Shown: positions 9,039-17,705, numbered from the stretch's first letter. The stretch is DNA of 64,000 bases from JADLHS01 sp964561105 (GCA_964561105.1 CAZLOH010000008.1:1-64000); one strand, 5' to 3'. The notes: a model not told the origin generated them from the sequence alone. Numbers and translations are program-made.

Positions 9039-10163
9039 CTATGGTTTGCTGCCTTTGTCCATTCCGGCGGTGGACGGGCCGGCGGGGCGGGCCACGGGCC
9101 GGCGAATGGGCTTGAGCCGCTCGCGCAACATATCCGCACGGAGCAGGTCGCGTTCCTCGGCGGAGAGCTTCTCCGAGTGCTGCGCGTGCTGCTTTTGCAG
9201 ATGGGCCGGCTGGGTCAGGATGAACAACTCATCCACCAACGCGGCGTCCGCGCCCGGGAACGATCCCACTTCCACGCCCAGCCGCAGCAGGGAGAGGAGG
9301 TTCATCGTTTCCTTGGAGGAAATGCTATGCGCATTGGCCAGGATGCCGTAAGCGCGCCCGATGTGGTTGTGAATCATCTTGGGCTTCTTTTCGAGCAAGG
9401 TTGCCCGGGCGTTTTCCTCGTGCTCGATGATTTGGGCCAGGACCTTCTCCAACCGCTCCACGATGGTCAGCTCGGTTTCGCCCAGTGTCATCTGGTTGGA
9501 CACCTGGAAGACGTTGCCCAGGGCTTCCGTGCCTTCGCCGTAAAGTCCGCGCACCGCCAGCCCGAGCTTGTTGACCGATTGAATGATCGGATTGATCTGA
9601 TCGGCGAGCACCAATCCGGGCAGATGCAACATCGCGCTCACCCGGATGCCCGTGCCCAGATTGGTCGGGCAGGCGGTCAAATACCCCAGCGCATTGCTGA
9701 AGGCGTAGTCAAGTTTCTGTTCCAACTCCGAGTCCAGCCGGTCAATCTCGTTCCACGCCTGGCGCAGTTGCAATCCCGGGCGCAACGCCTGCATCCGCAA
9801 GTGATCCTCCTCGTTAATCATCACGCAGAGGGTCTCCTCCGGATTGAGGACGAGTCCGCTGCCCGCCTTTTTTGCGGCGTGCTCGCGGCTGATCAGATGC
9901 CGCTCCACCAGGATGTGCTTGTCCAGTTCGGCGAGATTATCAATCGTTTCGGAAAACGCGCCCTTCATCTCCGGCAGACTCTCGACCGCCGGCCGGACGA
10001 TCTCCAGTACCCGCACGCGGTCAGGCTTTTTGGCCCACCCGGGAAAAGGCCCATCCGCAAGATTGCGCGCCAGTCGCACCCGACTCGACAGGACGATGCG
10101 GTCGTTCGGCCCTCTGCGCTGGGCGCTGGCGGCCGGTGAAATAAGAAATTGGTCGAGGTCCAT
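9039..10163 (-). CDS. mcsB: Protein-arginine kinase McsB
   Basis: A 374-residue ATP:guanido phosphotransferase-type kinase that phosphorylates arginine in proteins and marks them for ClpCP. The ATP-binding segment begins DRIVLSSRVRLARNL near residue 21. The catalytic loop shows INEEDHLRMQ, and the conserved Cys region reads LTACPTNLGTG. Near the C-terminus is RDLLRA, matching the RDxxRA phosphoarginine-sensing motif described for Bacillus McsB. Length is close to Bacillus McsB. It starts 6 bases after mcsA and ends 15 bases before clpC, so the kinase, activator and unfoldase are made together. No CtsR repressor gene is present at the head of the operon. Confidence 0.96.
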   Translation of the reverse strand: MDLDQFLISPAASAQRRGPNDRIVLSSRVRLARNLADGPFPGWAKKPDRVRVLEIVRPAVESLPEMKGAFSETIDNLAELDKHILVERHLISREHAAKKAGSGLVLNPEETLCVMINEEDHLRMQALRPGLQLRQAWNEIDRLDSELEQKLDYAFSNALGYLTACPTNLGTGIRVSAMLHLPGLVLADQINPIIQSVNKLGLAVRGLYGEGTEALGNVFQVSNQMTLGETELTIVERLEKVLAQIIEHEENARATLLEKKPKMIHNHIGRAYGILANAHSISSKETMNLLSLLRLGVEVGSFPGADAALVDELFILTQPAHLQKQHAQHSEKLSAEERDLLRADMLRERLKPIRRPVARPAGPSTAGMDKGSKP

Positions 10164-10169
10164 AGGCGC

Positions 10170-10676
10170 TCAGACGGTGACGGCGGCGGCCAGGCGACCG
10201 CTCACCTGTTTGATTTCATCCCGCAATTGCGCGGCTTGCTCGAAATTTTCCGCCTCAATCGCTTGATTCAATTTATCCTGCAAGCGACTCAGTTGCTCGG
10301 TCAAATCGCGTTTGGCCCGGAGCGCTTGCGGCACCTTGCCGGCGTGCCGCGTCCCCTTGTGCATGGACTTGAGCAATCCGCCCAGCCCTTCCGAGAACGT
10401 CTCGTAACATGCCGGGCAGCCGAGCCGGCCCGATTTCTTGAAGTCGGCGTGCGTGAAACCGCACTGCGGGCATTTGGCGTCCGGGCCGCCGACCGATTGC
10501 TCCAGCTCCTGCGAAGCGCCGAGGCCCAGCAGCAGGTCCGCCAGCGCGAAGCTGGAATCATTCACCCCTTTGAGCTTGGCGCACTCCTCGCACAAATCCA
10601 CCTTGTGCATCTTGTCGCCTTTGATGTCCGTCAGATGCACCTTCGCCGGCTTTTCTTTGCAAACGCAACACAGCAT
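10170..10676 (-). CDS. mcsA: McsA-like zinc-binding UVR-domain protein
   Basis: A 168-residue cytoplasmic adaptor, the expected activator of McsB. It has two pairs of CxxC zinc ligands: CCVC/CEEC near residues 3-33 and CPQC/CPAC near 70-92. A UVR motif (ENFEQAAQLRDEIKQ) lies near the C-terminus. The start is the ATG at 10676, four bases past the ilvE stop; the upstream frame would run back into ilvE. Zinc fingers, UVR motif and position beside mcsB together make the call firm although family identity is usually low. Confidence 0.93.
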   Translation of the reverse strand: MLCCVCKEKPAKVHLTDIKGDKMHKVDLCEECAKLKGVNDSSFALADLLLGLGASQELEQSVGGPDAKCPQCGFTHADFKKSGRLGCPACYETFSEGLGGLLKSMHKGTRHAGKVPQALRAKRDLTEQLSRLQDKLNQAIEAENFEQAAQLRDEIKQVSGRLAAAVTV

Positions 10677-10680
10677 AATT

Positions 10681-11553
10681 CTATTCGTATATCGGCTCAC
10701 CCGAGGCGTTCGTCAAGGTGCGGTAATTCTCCACCAACCGGCGCGTGAACGGGCCGGGTTTCCCGCTGCCGATGACGCGGCCATCCACCTTCACCACCGG
10801 CATGATTTCCGCGCCGGTGCCGGTGAGGAAACACTCATCCGCATTGAACAGATCATATCGCGTCAGATTCGGTTCCGAAACCTGCAACCCGGCTTGCCCG
10901 GCCAGTTCCATCACCGTTCCCCGCGTAATGCCGTAGAGCGCCCCCGCCGAAAGGGGCGGTGTGGCCAGTGTGCCGTTCTTGATGATGAATAAATTATCCG
11001 CCGTCCCCTCCGCCACGTAGCCTTCGGCGTTCAGCATCACCGCCTCCTCCACCCCGGCGTTGTTCGCCTCGATCTTGGCCAGAATGTTGTTCAGGTAGTT
11101 CAACGACTTGATGGCCGGATTCACCGCGCTGTGCAAATTGCGCACGGTCGGCACCGTCACGATGTCCATGCCCTGGGCATACAACTCCGCCGGGTACACT
11201 TGGATCTTGCCGGCAATGATGATCACGGACGGCTTTTTGCACCGGCGCGGATTCAAGCCCAGCGTTCCCACGCCGCGCGTGACCACGAGCCGGATGTAGG
11301 CATCGCGCAACTTGTTCCGCCGGCACGTTTCGATCGTGGCCCGCATCAAGGCCGCATGCGACATCGGCACGGTGAGCAAAATGGCCTTGGCCGAGTAAAA
11401 CAGCCGGTCAATGTGCTCCCGGAGTTTGAAGACGCGACCATTGTAAGCCCGGATGCCCTCAAACACGCCGTCGCCGTACAACAGCCCGTGATCGAGCACC
11501 GACACCTTCGCGTCCCGTTCGGCGCAGTATTTTCCGTCAATAAAAACTTTCAT
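10681..11553 (-). CDS. ilvE: Branched-chain amino acid aminotransferase (fold-type IV PLP enzyme)
   Basis: A 290-residue transaminase that interconverts branched-chain amino acids and their 2-oxo acids using 2-oxoglutarate/glutamate. The sequence shows LLYGDGVFEGIRAYNGRVF near residue 30, the PLP lysine in AIKSLNYLNN, and the EGYVAEGTADNLF loop. The ATG at 11553 begins MKVFIDGKYC; the longer frame only adds an unlikely N-terminus. D-amino-acid aminotransferase is the nearest alternative, but the FEGIRAY signature favours IlvE. It heads the operon with mcsA, mcsB and clpC, where Firmicutes carry ctsR, an odd partner for a protein-quality-control set. Confidence 0.93.
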   Translation of the reverse strand: MKVFIDGKYCAERDAKVSVLDHGLLYGDGVFEGIRAYNGRVFKLREHIDRLFYSAKAILLTVPMSHAALMRATIETCRRNKLRDAYIRLVVTRGVGTLGLNPRRCKKPSVIIIAGKIQVYPAELYAQGMDIVTVPTVRNLHSAVNPAIKSLNYLNNILAKIEANNAGVEEAVMLNAEGYVAEGTADNLFIIKNGTLATPPLSAGALYGITRGTVMELAGQAGLQVSEPNLTRYDLFNADECFLTGTGAEIMPVVKVDGRVIGSGKPGPFTRRLVENYRTLTNASGEPIYE

Positions 11554-11709
11554 GTCCAAACCTCGGCAAGCTAGGAGAAACCACAGGTCAACGCAAACGG
11601 GAATTTCCACCGCCAAACTCATTTTCCTTTCCTGCCGGCAACCACTGCGTAAAATCCGTGCCGCCGCCGGCGGGAGCCGCGGTCATACTCACTTGCAACC
11701 GATCAATAC

Positions 11710-12201
11710 ATGACCAACAAACCAACCGTAGGAATCCTGATGGGCAGCGACTCGGACTGGCCCACCATGAAAGCCGCCGCCGAGGCGCTGAAGGAATTCG
11801 ACCTCGTTTCCGAAGCAAAGGTTATCTCCGCCCACCGCACACCGCGCGACCTTGAACAATATGTTTCCTCCGCCCGCGAACGCGGCTTGCGCGTCATCAT
11901 TGCGGGGGCCGGCGGCGCGGCGCATCTGCCCGGAGTCACCGCGGCCTTCACCACCCTGCCCGTCATCGGCGTGCCCATCCTGGGCAAAGCCCTCGATGGC
12001 CTGGATTCATTGCTTTCCATCGTTCAAATGCCGCCCGGAGTTCCGGTGGCAACCGTCGGCGTCAATGCCGCGCGCAACGCGGGACTCCTCGCCGCCCAGA
12101 TCATCGGCAGCGGTGATGCGGCAATGCAGACCAAGCTCGATGCCTTCAAGGAGAAACTCGCCGTCGAGTCGCGCGCCAAAAACAAAACCCTCGCCGCCTG
12201 A
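11710..12201 (+). CDS. purE: N5-carboxyaminoimidazole ribonucleotide mutase PurE
   Basis: A 163-residue class I PurE, which moves the carboxyl group of N5-CAIR to C4 to give CAIR in purine synthesis. Key motifs are GSDSDWPTM near residue 12, the catalytic SAHRTP near 41 and GAGGAAHLPG near 70. Length is normal. purK is not adjacent here. The beta-carbonic anhydrase starts 9 bases after the stop, and both may share a transcript; a bicarbonate link is plausible because PurK consumes bicarbonate, but that is inference. Confidence 0.97.
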   Translation: MTNKPTVGILMGSDSDWPTMKAAAEALKEFDLVSEAKVISAHRTPRDLEQYVSSARERGLRVIIAGAGGAAHLPGVTAAFTTLPVIGVPILGKALDGLDSLLSIVQMPPGVPVATVGVNAARNAGLLAAQIIGSGDAAMQTKLDAFKEKLAVESRAKNKTLAA

Positions 12202-12210
12202 CCTGCCGCC

Positions 12211-12852
12211 ATGCAAAAACTTATTGCCGGCGTCCACAAATTCCAGACCGGCGAATTCGGGAACTACCAGAAACTGTTTCACAAACTTTCGCAGGAGGGC
12301 CAGGACCCGCACACGCTGTTCATCACCTGCTCGGACTCCCGGGTGATCGCCGAGCTGATCACGCAGAGCAAGCCCGGGGATTTGTTTGTCGTCAAAAATA
12401 TCGGCAACATTGTCCCCCCGGCCGACGTCACCGGCAGCACCAATTCCACCGCCGCCGCGATCGAGTTCGCCGTCGGGAATCTGCACGTAAGCGACGTGGT
12501 GGTCTGCGGCCATTCCCAGTGCGGCGCGATGACGGCCTTGCTGACGGACCTGCCGGCGAATCAGGCCACGCCCAATTTGCGGGAATGGCTGGCGCTGGCC
12601 GCTCCGGTGCGTCAAGTCCTCCAAACGGAATACGCCCACCTAACCAGCCAGGCCGAACGCGTCACCGCCGCCGCCGAGGAAAATGTGCTGTTCGCGCTGG
12701 AAAATTTGCGCGGTTATCCCACCGTGCAAGCCCGCCTGGCCGATGGCTCGCTGCGATTGCACGGCTGGTTCTTCAAAATTGCCACGGCCGAACTGTTCGC
12801 CTACGACCCAGACTCCAAACAGTTCCTACCGCTGGTCGCGGATCGGCAGTAA
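12211..12852 (+). CDS. Beta-class carbonic anhydrase
   Basis: A 213-residue cytoplasmic zinc enzyme interconverting CO2 and bicarbonate. The zinc ligands and catalytic dyad are all visible: Cys in ITCSDSRV near residue 39, with its Asp-Arg dyad, and His/Cys in CGHSQCGAM near 100. Other conserved segments are VKNIGNIVPP and GSTNSTAAAIEFAV. Length fits the bacterial CynT/Can type. It follows purE by 9 bases and probably shares its promoter. No transport gene adjoins it. Confidence 0.96.
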   Translation: MQKLIAGVHKFQTGEFGNYQKLFHKLSQEGQDPHTLFITCSDSRVIAELITQSKPGDLFVVKNIGNIVPPADVTGSTNSTAAAIEFAVGNLHVSDVVVCGHSQCGAMTALLTDLPANQATPNLREWLALAAPVRQVLQTEYAHLTSQAERVTAAAEENVLFALENLRGYPTVQARLADGSLRLHGWFFKIATAELFAYDPDSKQFLPLVADRQ

Positions 12853-12921
12853 ATTTTCGTGTGCGGAATCGCCGGCGATGCCGCCTGCCGTGTCGCCCGA
12901 ATTCTGGAAACGGCCGGCAGT

Positions 12922-13566
12922 TCAGCGGCCAACCACTTTGAGGCCCAGGCAGGGAATACCCACGACTTGCAGTAGCGAGAGGCACGCGGGCAGGAGCATC
13001 TCCATCGCTCGGGCTTGTTTAATATCGCCCAGGTCGAGAACATCCTGCCAGCCCAGATCGGTCAACAGCACCATGACCGCAGTCTTGGCTGCTGCGTCGT
13101 TGCCGCAGAGCAGCATGGTGGGATGACCGCCCTGCGCCGGATTCACCATCACTTCGCTCTGCACCATGTTCAGCGTTTTGACCACCTGGCTCCGGGGCAG
13201 CGCCTTTTGCACCTGCTCTCCGAGCGAATCCGTGTTGCAGATCAGCAGCGATGGCGGTGTGCCCCGGGAAAAATCCAACGGGTTGCTCACGTCCACCACG
13301 ATTTTGTCGGCGAACGCGGCTGGCCCCACAGCGCGGATCACTTCCAACGTCGCCTCGCCTTTGGTGCAGAGAAACAGGAGCTCGCTCAACGCGGCCGCGT
13401 CGGCAAACGTCCCTTGCGAAGCATTGATCCCTTGCGCCTGAGCCCAACGGGCGGCGTTGAGATTGTCGGGCGCGCGCGACCCCATGGTGACGTGGTGACC
13501 GAGTTGCACGAGTTTTGTTCCGAGCGCCTGACCGACCGATCCGGTTCCTAAAACACCAATTTTCAT
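12922..13566 (-). CDS. NADP-binding reductase of the F420-dependent NADP oxidoreductase-like family
   Basis: A 214-residue protein beginning MKIGVLGTGSVGQALGTKL, a Rossmann fold with GxGxxG. Later segments include VVDVSNPLDF, QVVKTLNMVQSEVM and MLLCGNDAAAK, typical of the NPD/NAD(P)-binding family that includes F420:NADP oxidoreductases and YqjI-type reductases. The start at 13566 was chosen because the fold begins exactly there; the much longer upstream frame runs antisense through the next gene. Cofactor F420 use cannot be inferred, so I call only the family. It is divergent from the HAD-Nudix gene. Confidence 0.85.
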   Translation of the reverse strand: MKIGVLGTGSVGQALGTKLVQLGHHVTMGSRAPDNLNAARWAQAQGINASQGTFADAAALSELLFLCTKGEATLEVIRAVGPAAFADKIVVDVSNPLDFSRGTPPSLLICNTDSLGEQVQKALPRSQVVKTLNMVQSEVMVNPAQGGHPTMLLCGNDAAAKTAVMVLLTDLGWQDVLDLGDIKQARAMEMLLPACLSLLQVVGIPCLGLKVVGR

Positions 13567-13758
13567 AATCCGATTCGTCCTCCTACTCCTCACTTTAGCA
13601 CGGGACAAAAAGCGCGCCGCAAAAGAATTTTGGCCCACCGTCCACGACGACTCCGCTGGCTGGAATCGGGACAGATTGGGAAAATGCCAGGATGTGCGCG
13701 ATTCCCCCGCTGAGCACGCGCGGATTGCCAACGGTCGCTCTCCGGTTAAACTGCGAGC

Positions 13759-14856
13759 GTGATCCGCAACATCATCTTTGACTGGTCGGGCACTCTGGTG
13801 GACGACCTGCCCGCCGTCTGGGAGGCGTCCAATTTTGTGCTGACTCAGGCCGGTCGCGACGAGATGTCTTTGGAACAGTTTCGGGCGGAATTTTGTCTGC
13901 CATTCACAAATTTTTACGACAAGCACACGCCCCACGTGCCGATGGACCAGTTGGAGTCCTGGTTTCACGGCCGCTTCCGCCAATGCCAGGCGTCCGTGCG
14001 TCCCCTGCCCCACGCCCGGGCGTTTCTCGAATTTTCGCGGGAGCAACGACTGCGGACGTTTTTGTTAAGCACGGTCGCCAGCGATCATTTCGCCGTTCAG
14101 AATCGCTCCCTCGGCTTCGACGAGTTTCTCGACAAACCCTATCTCGGCATCTGGGACAAGCGAACGAAGATTCATGAAATACTCGAGGAGAACAAACTCC
14201 GCCCGCGGGAGACGCTGTTCATCGGCGACATGCAGCACGACATCGAGACCGCGCGGCACGGCGGCATCCATTCCTGCGCGGTGCTGACCGGCTACAACAC
14301 GCTGGCCCAATTGCGCGCCGCCGGGCCGGACTTGATCGTGGAACACCTCGGTGAATTGCGGGAGGTCCTGCAGCGGAATGAACTGCAGTTGCAACCGGCC
14401 GGAAACACGACCGAATCCACCCATCCGCCGGTCGTCACAGTCGGGGGTTTGATCTTCAATGACGCGGAACAGGTGCTGATGGTGCGCACGCACAAGTGGT
14501 CCGACCGTTGGGGCATCCCGGGCGGCAAAGTGAAATGGGGCGAGCCGGCGGAGGCAGCCTTGCGACGGGAACTCAAGGAGGAAACCAACCTCGACCTCGC
14601 AGACATCCAATTCGTACTGGTGCAGGACTGCATTCACTCGCCGGAATTTTATCGTGATGCCCACTTTGTGCTGTTGAACTACACCTGTCGTTGCGCGGGC
14701 ACGCCGGACGTAAAGTTGAATGACGAGGCGCAGGAATTTCGGTGGGTCGAACTGGCCGCCGCCGGCGATTTGGCGCTCAACGCCCCAACCCGCCGGTTGC
14801 TCGACGCCGTGCGGGAGCGCAAAGCGGCGGCCGCCAAACCCGCCGGAAAGAATTAG
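13759..14856 (+). CDS. HAD-superfamily hydrolase fused to a Nudix hydrolase
   Basis: A 365-residue two-domain protein starting at a GTG. Residues 1-205 are HAD-like: motif I reads DWSGT, a Thr/Ser motif lies in LLSTVAS, a Lys near the IWDKRTK segment, and the acidic motif is FIGDMQHD. The second Asp of the usual DxD is replaced by Ser, so the normal general acid is missing and phosphatase activity is uncertain. Residues about 220-350 form a Nudix domain with a complete box, GGKVKWGEPAEAALRRELKE followed by ET. It probably cleaves a nucleoside-diphosphate-linked compound and may process the product with the HAD half. It lies 3 bases before folB, which suggests a link to pterin synthesis, where a Nudix enzyme dephosphorylates dihydroneopterin triphosphate. 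Confidence 0.88.
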   Translation: MIRNIIFDWSGTLVDDLPAVWEASNFVLTQAGRDEMSLEQFRAEFCLPFTNFYDKHTPHVPMDQLESWFHGRFRQCQASVRPLPHARAFLEFSREQRLRTFLLSTVASDHFAVQNRSLGFDEFLDKPYLGIWDKRTKIHEILEENKLRPRETLFIGDMQHDIETARHGGIHSCAVLTGYNTLAQLRAAGPDLIVEHLGELREVLQRNELQLQPAGNTTESTHPPVVTVGGLIFNDAEQVLMVRTHKWSDRWGIPGGKVKWGEPAEAALRRELKEETNLDLADIQFVLVQDCIHSPEFYRDAHFVLLNYTCRCAGTPDVKLNDEAQEFRWVELAAAGDLALNAPTRRLLDAVRERKAAAAKPAGKN

Positions 14857-14859
14857 CCC

Positions 14860-15246
14860 ATGTCAAAAATCACAATCGTTGATCTGGAAGTGCAATATCA
14901 CGTCGGGGTGCCCGACGAGGAACGCGCCCACCCCCAACGCCTGCTCATTACGGTGGACCTGACGCATGATTTCTCGTCGGCGGCCCTGACGGATCGCGTT
15001 ACCAAGACGATTGATTACTTCGACGTGTCGCAACGCATTCTCCAGTTCGGCCAGGACCGCAGTTGGAAGTTGATCGAAAAAGTGGCCGTGGATATCGCGG
15101 ACATGATCCTCGGCGAGTTTCGTCCCGAGGCCGTGACGGTAACGGTGAAAAAATTTGTTCTGCCCCAGGCCAATCACGTTTCGGTCAGCATCACGCAAAA
15201 CCGCTCCGGCAGTGGCGTCAAGCGGGCGGGCTGGGGAATCCCGTGA
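14860..15246 (+). CDS. folB: Dihydroneopterin aldolase FolB
   Basis: A 128-residue tunnelling-fold enzyme that converts 7,8-dihydroneopterin to 6-hydroxymethyl-dihydropterin and glycolaldehyde in folate synthesis. The N-terminus VDLEVQYHVGVPDEERAHPQ, the LTDRVTKTIDYFDVSQ segment, the SWKLIEKVAVDIAD helix and the VTVKKF strand are typical. The stop overlaps the convergent CBS gene by 29 bases. It follows the HAD-Nudix gene after 3 bases and is surely co-transcribed with it. Confidence 0.94.
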   Translation: MSKITIVDLEVQYHVGVPDEERAHPQRLLITVDLTHDFSSAALTDRVTKTIDYFDVSQRILQFGQDRSWKLIEKVAVDIADMILGEFRPEAVTVTVKKFVLPQANHVSVSITQNRSGSGVKRAGWGIP

Positions 15247-15673
15247 TGTAAGTCTCCAACTGATGAATGGCGGAAGTCTGGTGCGAGATGATCGAGTTCA
15301 CCAGGTCGCCAATGGAAATCACCCCGAGGATTCTTGGCCCGGCCACCACCGGCAAATGGCGGATGCGATGTTCGGTCATCAACAACATGCAGTCCTCCAC
15401 CGTCTGGTCCGGACCAACGGAGATCACCTTGCCCGAAATGATGTCCCGCACCGGCGTCTCCCGGGAGGATCGCCCCTTGAGCGCCACCTTTCGGGTGTAA
15501 TCCCGTTCGGAGATGACTCCCAGCAGTTGCTCGCCCTGGGTAACCAACAACGCCCCCACGTTCTTTTCCGCCATCACCTGGATCGCCTCCAGAACCGTGG
15601 CCTCCGGCGAAACGGTCCAGACGACGCTGCCCTTGTGCGCGAGGATTTCACTGATTTGAATGGAATGAGTCAT
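15218..15673 (-). CDS. CBS-domain pair protein
   Basis: A 151-residue protein made of two CBS domains (about residues 8-62 and 75-130): EATVLEAIQVMAEKNVGALL, then ISERDYTRKVAL, then QTVEDCMLLMTEHRIRHLPV and ISIGDLVNSII. Stand-alone CBS pairs bind adenine nucleotides and act as energy sensors or regulators; the partner is unknown. Its last 29 bases overlap the end of folB on the opposite strand. The start at 15673 is the first Met and suits the family length. Confidence 0.93.
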   Translation of the reverse strand: MTHSIQISEILAHKGSVVWTVSPEATVLEAIQVMAEKNVGALLVTQGEQLLGVISERDYTRKVALKGRSSRETPVRDIISGKVISVGPDQTVEDCMLLMTEHRIRHLPVVAGPRILGVISIGDLVNSIISHQTSAIHQLETYITGFPSPPA

Positions 15674-16069
15674 AAGCGGGAAGCAATGGTTAAACCGGCG
15701 GGCAGGAGCGACCAGACCACGATGCTGTCACCGAAGGCACGACGACCACTTGGGCCGGATTTGCCCTTCGCCTGCCCCTGCAGTTCCTCAACCTGGATTC
15801 TGGCCGTGACATTGCACCGAAGGTAACACACGAGCGGGTGGCGTGGACACAAAAAAAGCGGCACGCGCACTCCGATGGATCCTGCTGAAAAACCCAGGAT
15901 CTACATGGCGAAATCTGAAATAGCTTGAAATGTTCCCAATTCCGAAATCCGTTTGAAGAAAAAAATTGACAACCAAACACCGTTCAAGTTGCCTTGCTGA
16001 CAGAAAGCCCGAGCCTATTACAAGCGCAACGCTTGTTACTCCCGTTTTCGAAACCAGAAAGTAACAAAA
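15674..16069. other. AT-richer intergenic region, 396 bases, divergent promoters expected
   Basis: No gene is seen. The right half is markedly AT-richer than the surroundings and contains TTGACA at 15966-15971 without a convincing -10 at standard spacing. A 7-bp inverted repeat sits at 16020-16036. Both the CBS gene (minus) and the orphan at 16070 (plus) should be transcribed outward from here. Confidence 0.5.
16020..16036. promoter_or_regulatory. Inverted repeat just upstream of the 16070 gene
   Basis: ACAAGCG-CAA-CGCTTGT is a perfect 7-bp inverted repeat with a 3-base spacer, 33 bases before the ATG at 16070. It could be an operator or a hairpin in the leader. No T tract follows, so it is not a terminator. 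Confidence 0.4.
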
Positions 16070-17293
16070 ATGAAGATCTTGATTAAGATTGGCTTGTTGT
16101 TCACATTCGCCTTTGTTCAATCCGCGTACTCAATGCAGGGGAGCTATCCCAGGTGGGATGGCTTCTTTGGCAGCCAGAATTTCTACGGCTACTCTGTTTC
16201 TACGCCTGCGGTTGGGGGCACTTATGGTTCGGTGTTGTATTACACGTCTCACGATCCAGGTGGAGATTTAGTTTTTGTTCGGGACAGCTACTACCAGACA
16301 GAAAATTTGGTCGCAGGAGTGAATGCTGGAGGCGTGATATATGCGATCTGCAAAGGAAATGACGGACTATACATTGCTGGCTATTTCAGTAGTGTGAATG
16401 GTGTCCCCGCAACGAATGTGGCAAAATTAACCGGATCGGGTTGGGTTGGGCTCAACACGACGTTAGTGCCAGTCGCAGTCGCTGCTGGTAACAACGGGAC
16501 TGTGTACATCGGCACTCAAAATACTACGAGCACTTGCGATCATGACGACGTTCAAGTATTTCTGAAATGGAACCCCAATGCGTTACAGTGGCAAACTGTA
16601 GGAGGGGGAATGGAAATACTTGGTACAAGCCAGGCTGGAGTTCATTGTTTAGCCATCGACCAGACGGACGGCGTTAGCGTGTTTGTAGGTGGTAACTTCT
16701 TGGGAGGATCAGGCGTTTACTCCCCAAACCTCATAAAGTGGAATGGACAGACACACGCTTGGGTGGCCATGGGGAGTGGGCTGGTCGCCGATCCCGGAAC
16801 TATTCTGGATTGCAACCACAACGAATTTTTAAGTCCCATTTCGCAAAGTTGGGTAACCGAAATAGCCGTCGCAGCAAGCACCGAGGTCTATGTGGCAGGC
16901 AGGTTCTACGGGGGGATTGCTCGGTTTAGTTCAACTGGCAACCGGCTTTCCTTTGGTACACTTCTTAAGGGCGGAGGGGGGGAGGAGGGATTTGGAATAG
17001 CTTACTTAAATGGAGTGGTCTATGTGTCTGGGCTTTTCGACAGCGTAAGCGACGGCGTAAGCAACACTTCAGCCAATGGGGTAGCGCAGTGGCACGCAAA
17101 CATTTGGAGCAGCTTGAGTTGCGGTCTGTGGTCACCAGACGGACTTGCCACAGGTGGAAAACTAGCAGTCACGGCGAATAGCGTAATCGTGTTTCAGGCG
17201 GGTCCAAATGGTTATCAGAATGCAGGTTGCGAGTCTCTCGATCAGGTACCCGCTCGATGGCAAATCTATGCGGACAGTCTTCTTCCACATTGA
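16070..17293 (+). CDS. Secreted beta-propeller-like protein of unknown function, AT-richer than neighbours
   Basis: A 407-residue protein with a signal peptide (MKILIKIGLLFTFAFVQSAYS). The body has repeated short strands of the form VYIG, LYIAGYFSSVNGVPATNVAK, VFVGGNFLGG, VYVAGRFYGGIARF and VYVSGLFDSVSDG. Each comes about 50-60 residues after the last and resembles blades of a WD/Kelch-like or delta-60 repeat propeller with asymmetric GxF loops. No catalytic motif is recognisable. Its GC content by eye is near 50 percent, well below the flanking genes, and it uses more TTA, AGT and AAT codons, so recent transfer or a rapidly evolving surface protein is possible. Confidence 0.75.
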   Translation: MKILIKIGLLFTFAFVQSAYSMQGSYPRWDGFFGSQNFYGYSVSTPAVGGTYGSVLYYTSHDPGGDLVFVRDSYYQTENLVAGVNAGGVIYAICKGNDGLYIAGYFSSVNGVPATNVAKLTGSGWVGLNTTLVPVAVAAGNNGTVYIGTQNTTSTCDHDDVQVFLKWNPNALQWQTVGGGMEILGTSQAGVHCLAIDQTDGVSVFVGGNFLGGSGVYSPNLIKWNGQTHAWVAMGSGLVADPGTILDCNHNEFLSPISQSWVTEIAVAASTEVYVAGRFYGGIARFSSTGNRLSFGTLLKGGGGEEGFGIAYLNGVVYVSGLFDSVSDGVSNTSANGVAQWHANIWSSLSCGLWSPDGLATGGKLAVTANSVIVFQAGPNGYQNAGCESLDQVPARWQIYADSLLPH

Positions 17294-17705
17294 CTGACGA
17301 CCCCTCCGATTTGCAAGCAGCAAGAGGCGTTTACGAATCCGGATTGGTGCTTCATAGTTTGAGAGTTGGTTGTTCTAAAAAATATTTGGTGATTCACAAT
17401 GCATCAGTCCCCTCTGCCTCAAATATATCCGAGGCAGAAGGGCTATGGTTCTGTTCGACGCAGAAATCGCAGCACTCCATGATTCGGTGTAGCGCGTTGT
17501 GATTTTTGTCAAAGGTGTTTTGATTGTTCAGACTGGAAGGCTTTTGGACGAATCGGCCAGCTGTTGCCAATCCACCACCGCTCCGCATTGACTTTTGTAA
17601 TTATTCCGCTTGCAAAAGCTGCTCCTGACAGGCATTTTTGCCCCATCAAGCCTTCCGTGAGGACAAACCCGGTGGCGCCATCACTCTAGCTAAGGTCAAA
17701 CTGAT
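17294..17705. other. Intergenic region, 412 bases, with one hairpin
   Basis: No gene is supported. Apart from the hairpin at 17409-17442 it is AT-richer sequence without recognisable motifs, leading up to the pseudopilin start at 17706. Confidence 0.5.
17409..17442 (+). terminator. Hairpin downstream of the 16070 gene, possible terminator
   Basis: The arms CCCTCTGCCTC and GAGGCAGAAGGG pair with a single bulged base around an AAATATATCC loop. It lies about 116 bases past the stop. There is no T tract, so it may instead be a processing or stability hairpin. Confidence 0.4.

Noticed and set aside
7887..10139. 750-codon plus-strand frame across clpC and mcsB
   Set aside because: It spans two clearly functional minus-strand genes and shows only mirrored codon bias.
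17588..17705. Possible riboswitch or sigma-70 promoter before the pseudopilin
   Set aside because: TTGACT is present but no acceptable -10 at normal spacing, and the leader matches no riboswitch consensus that I can recognise.
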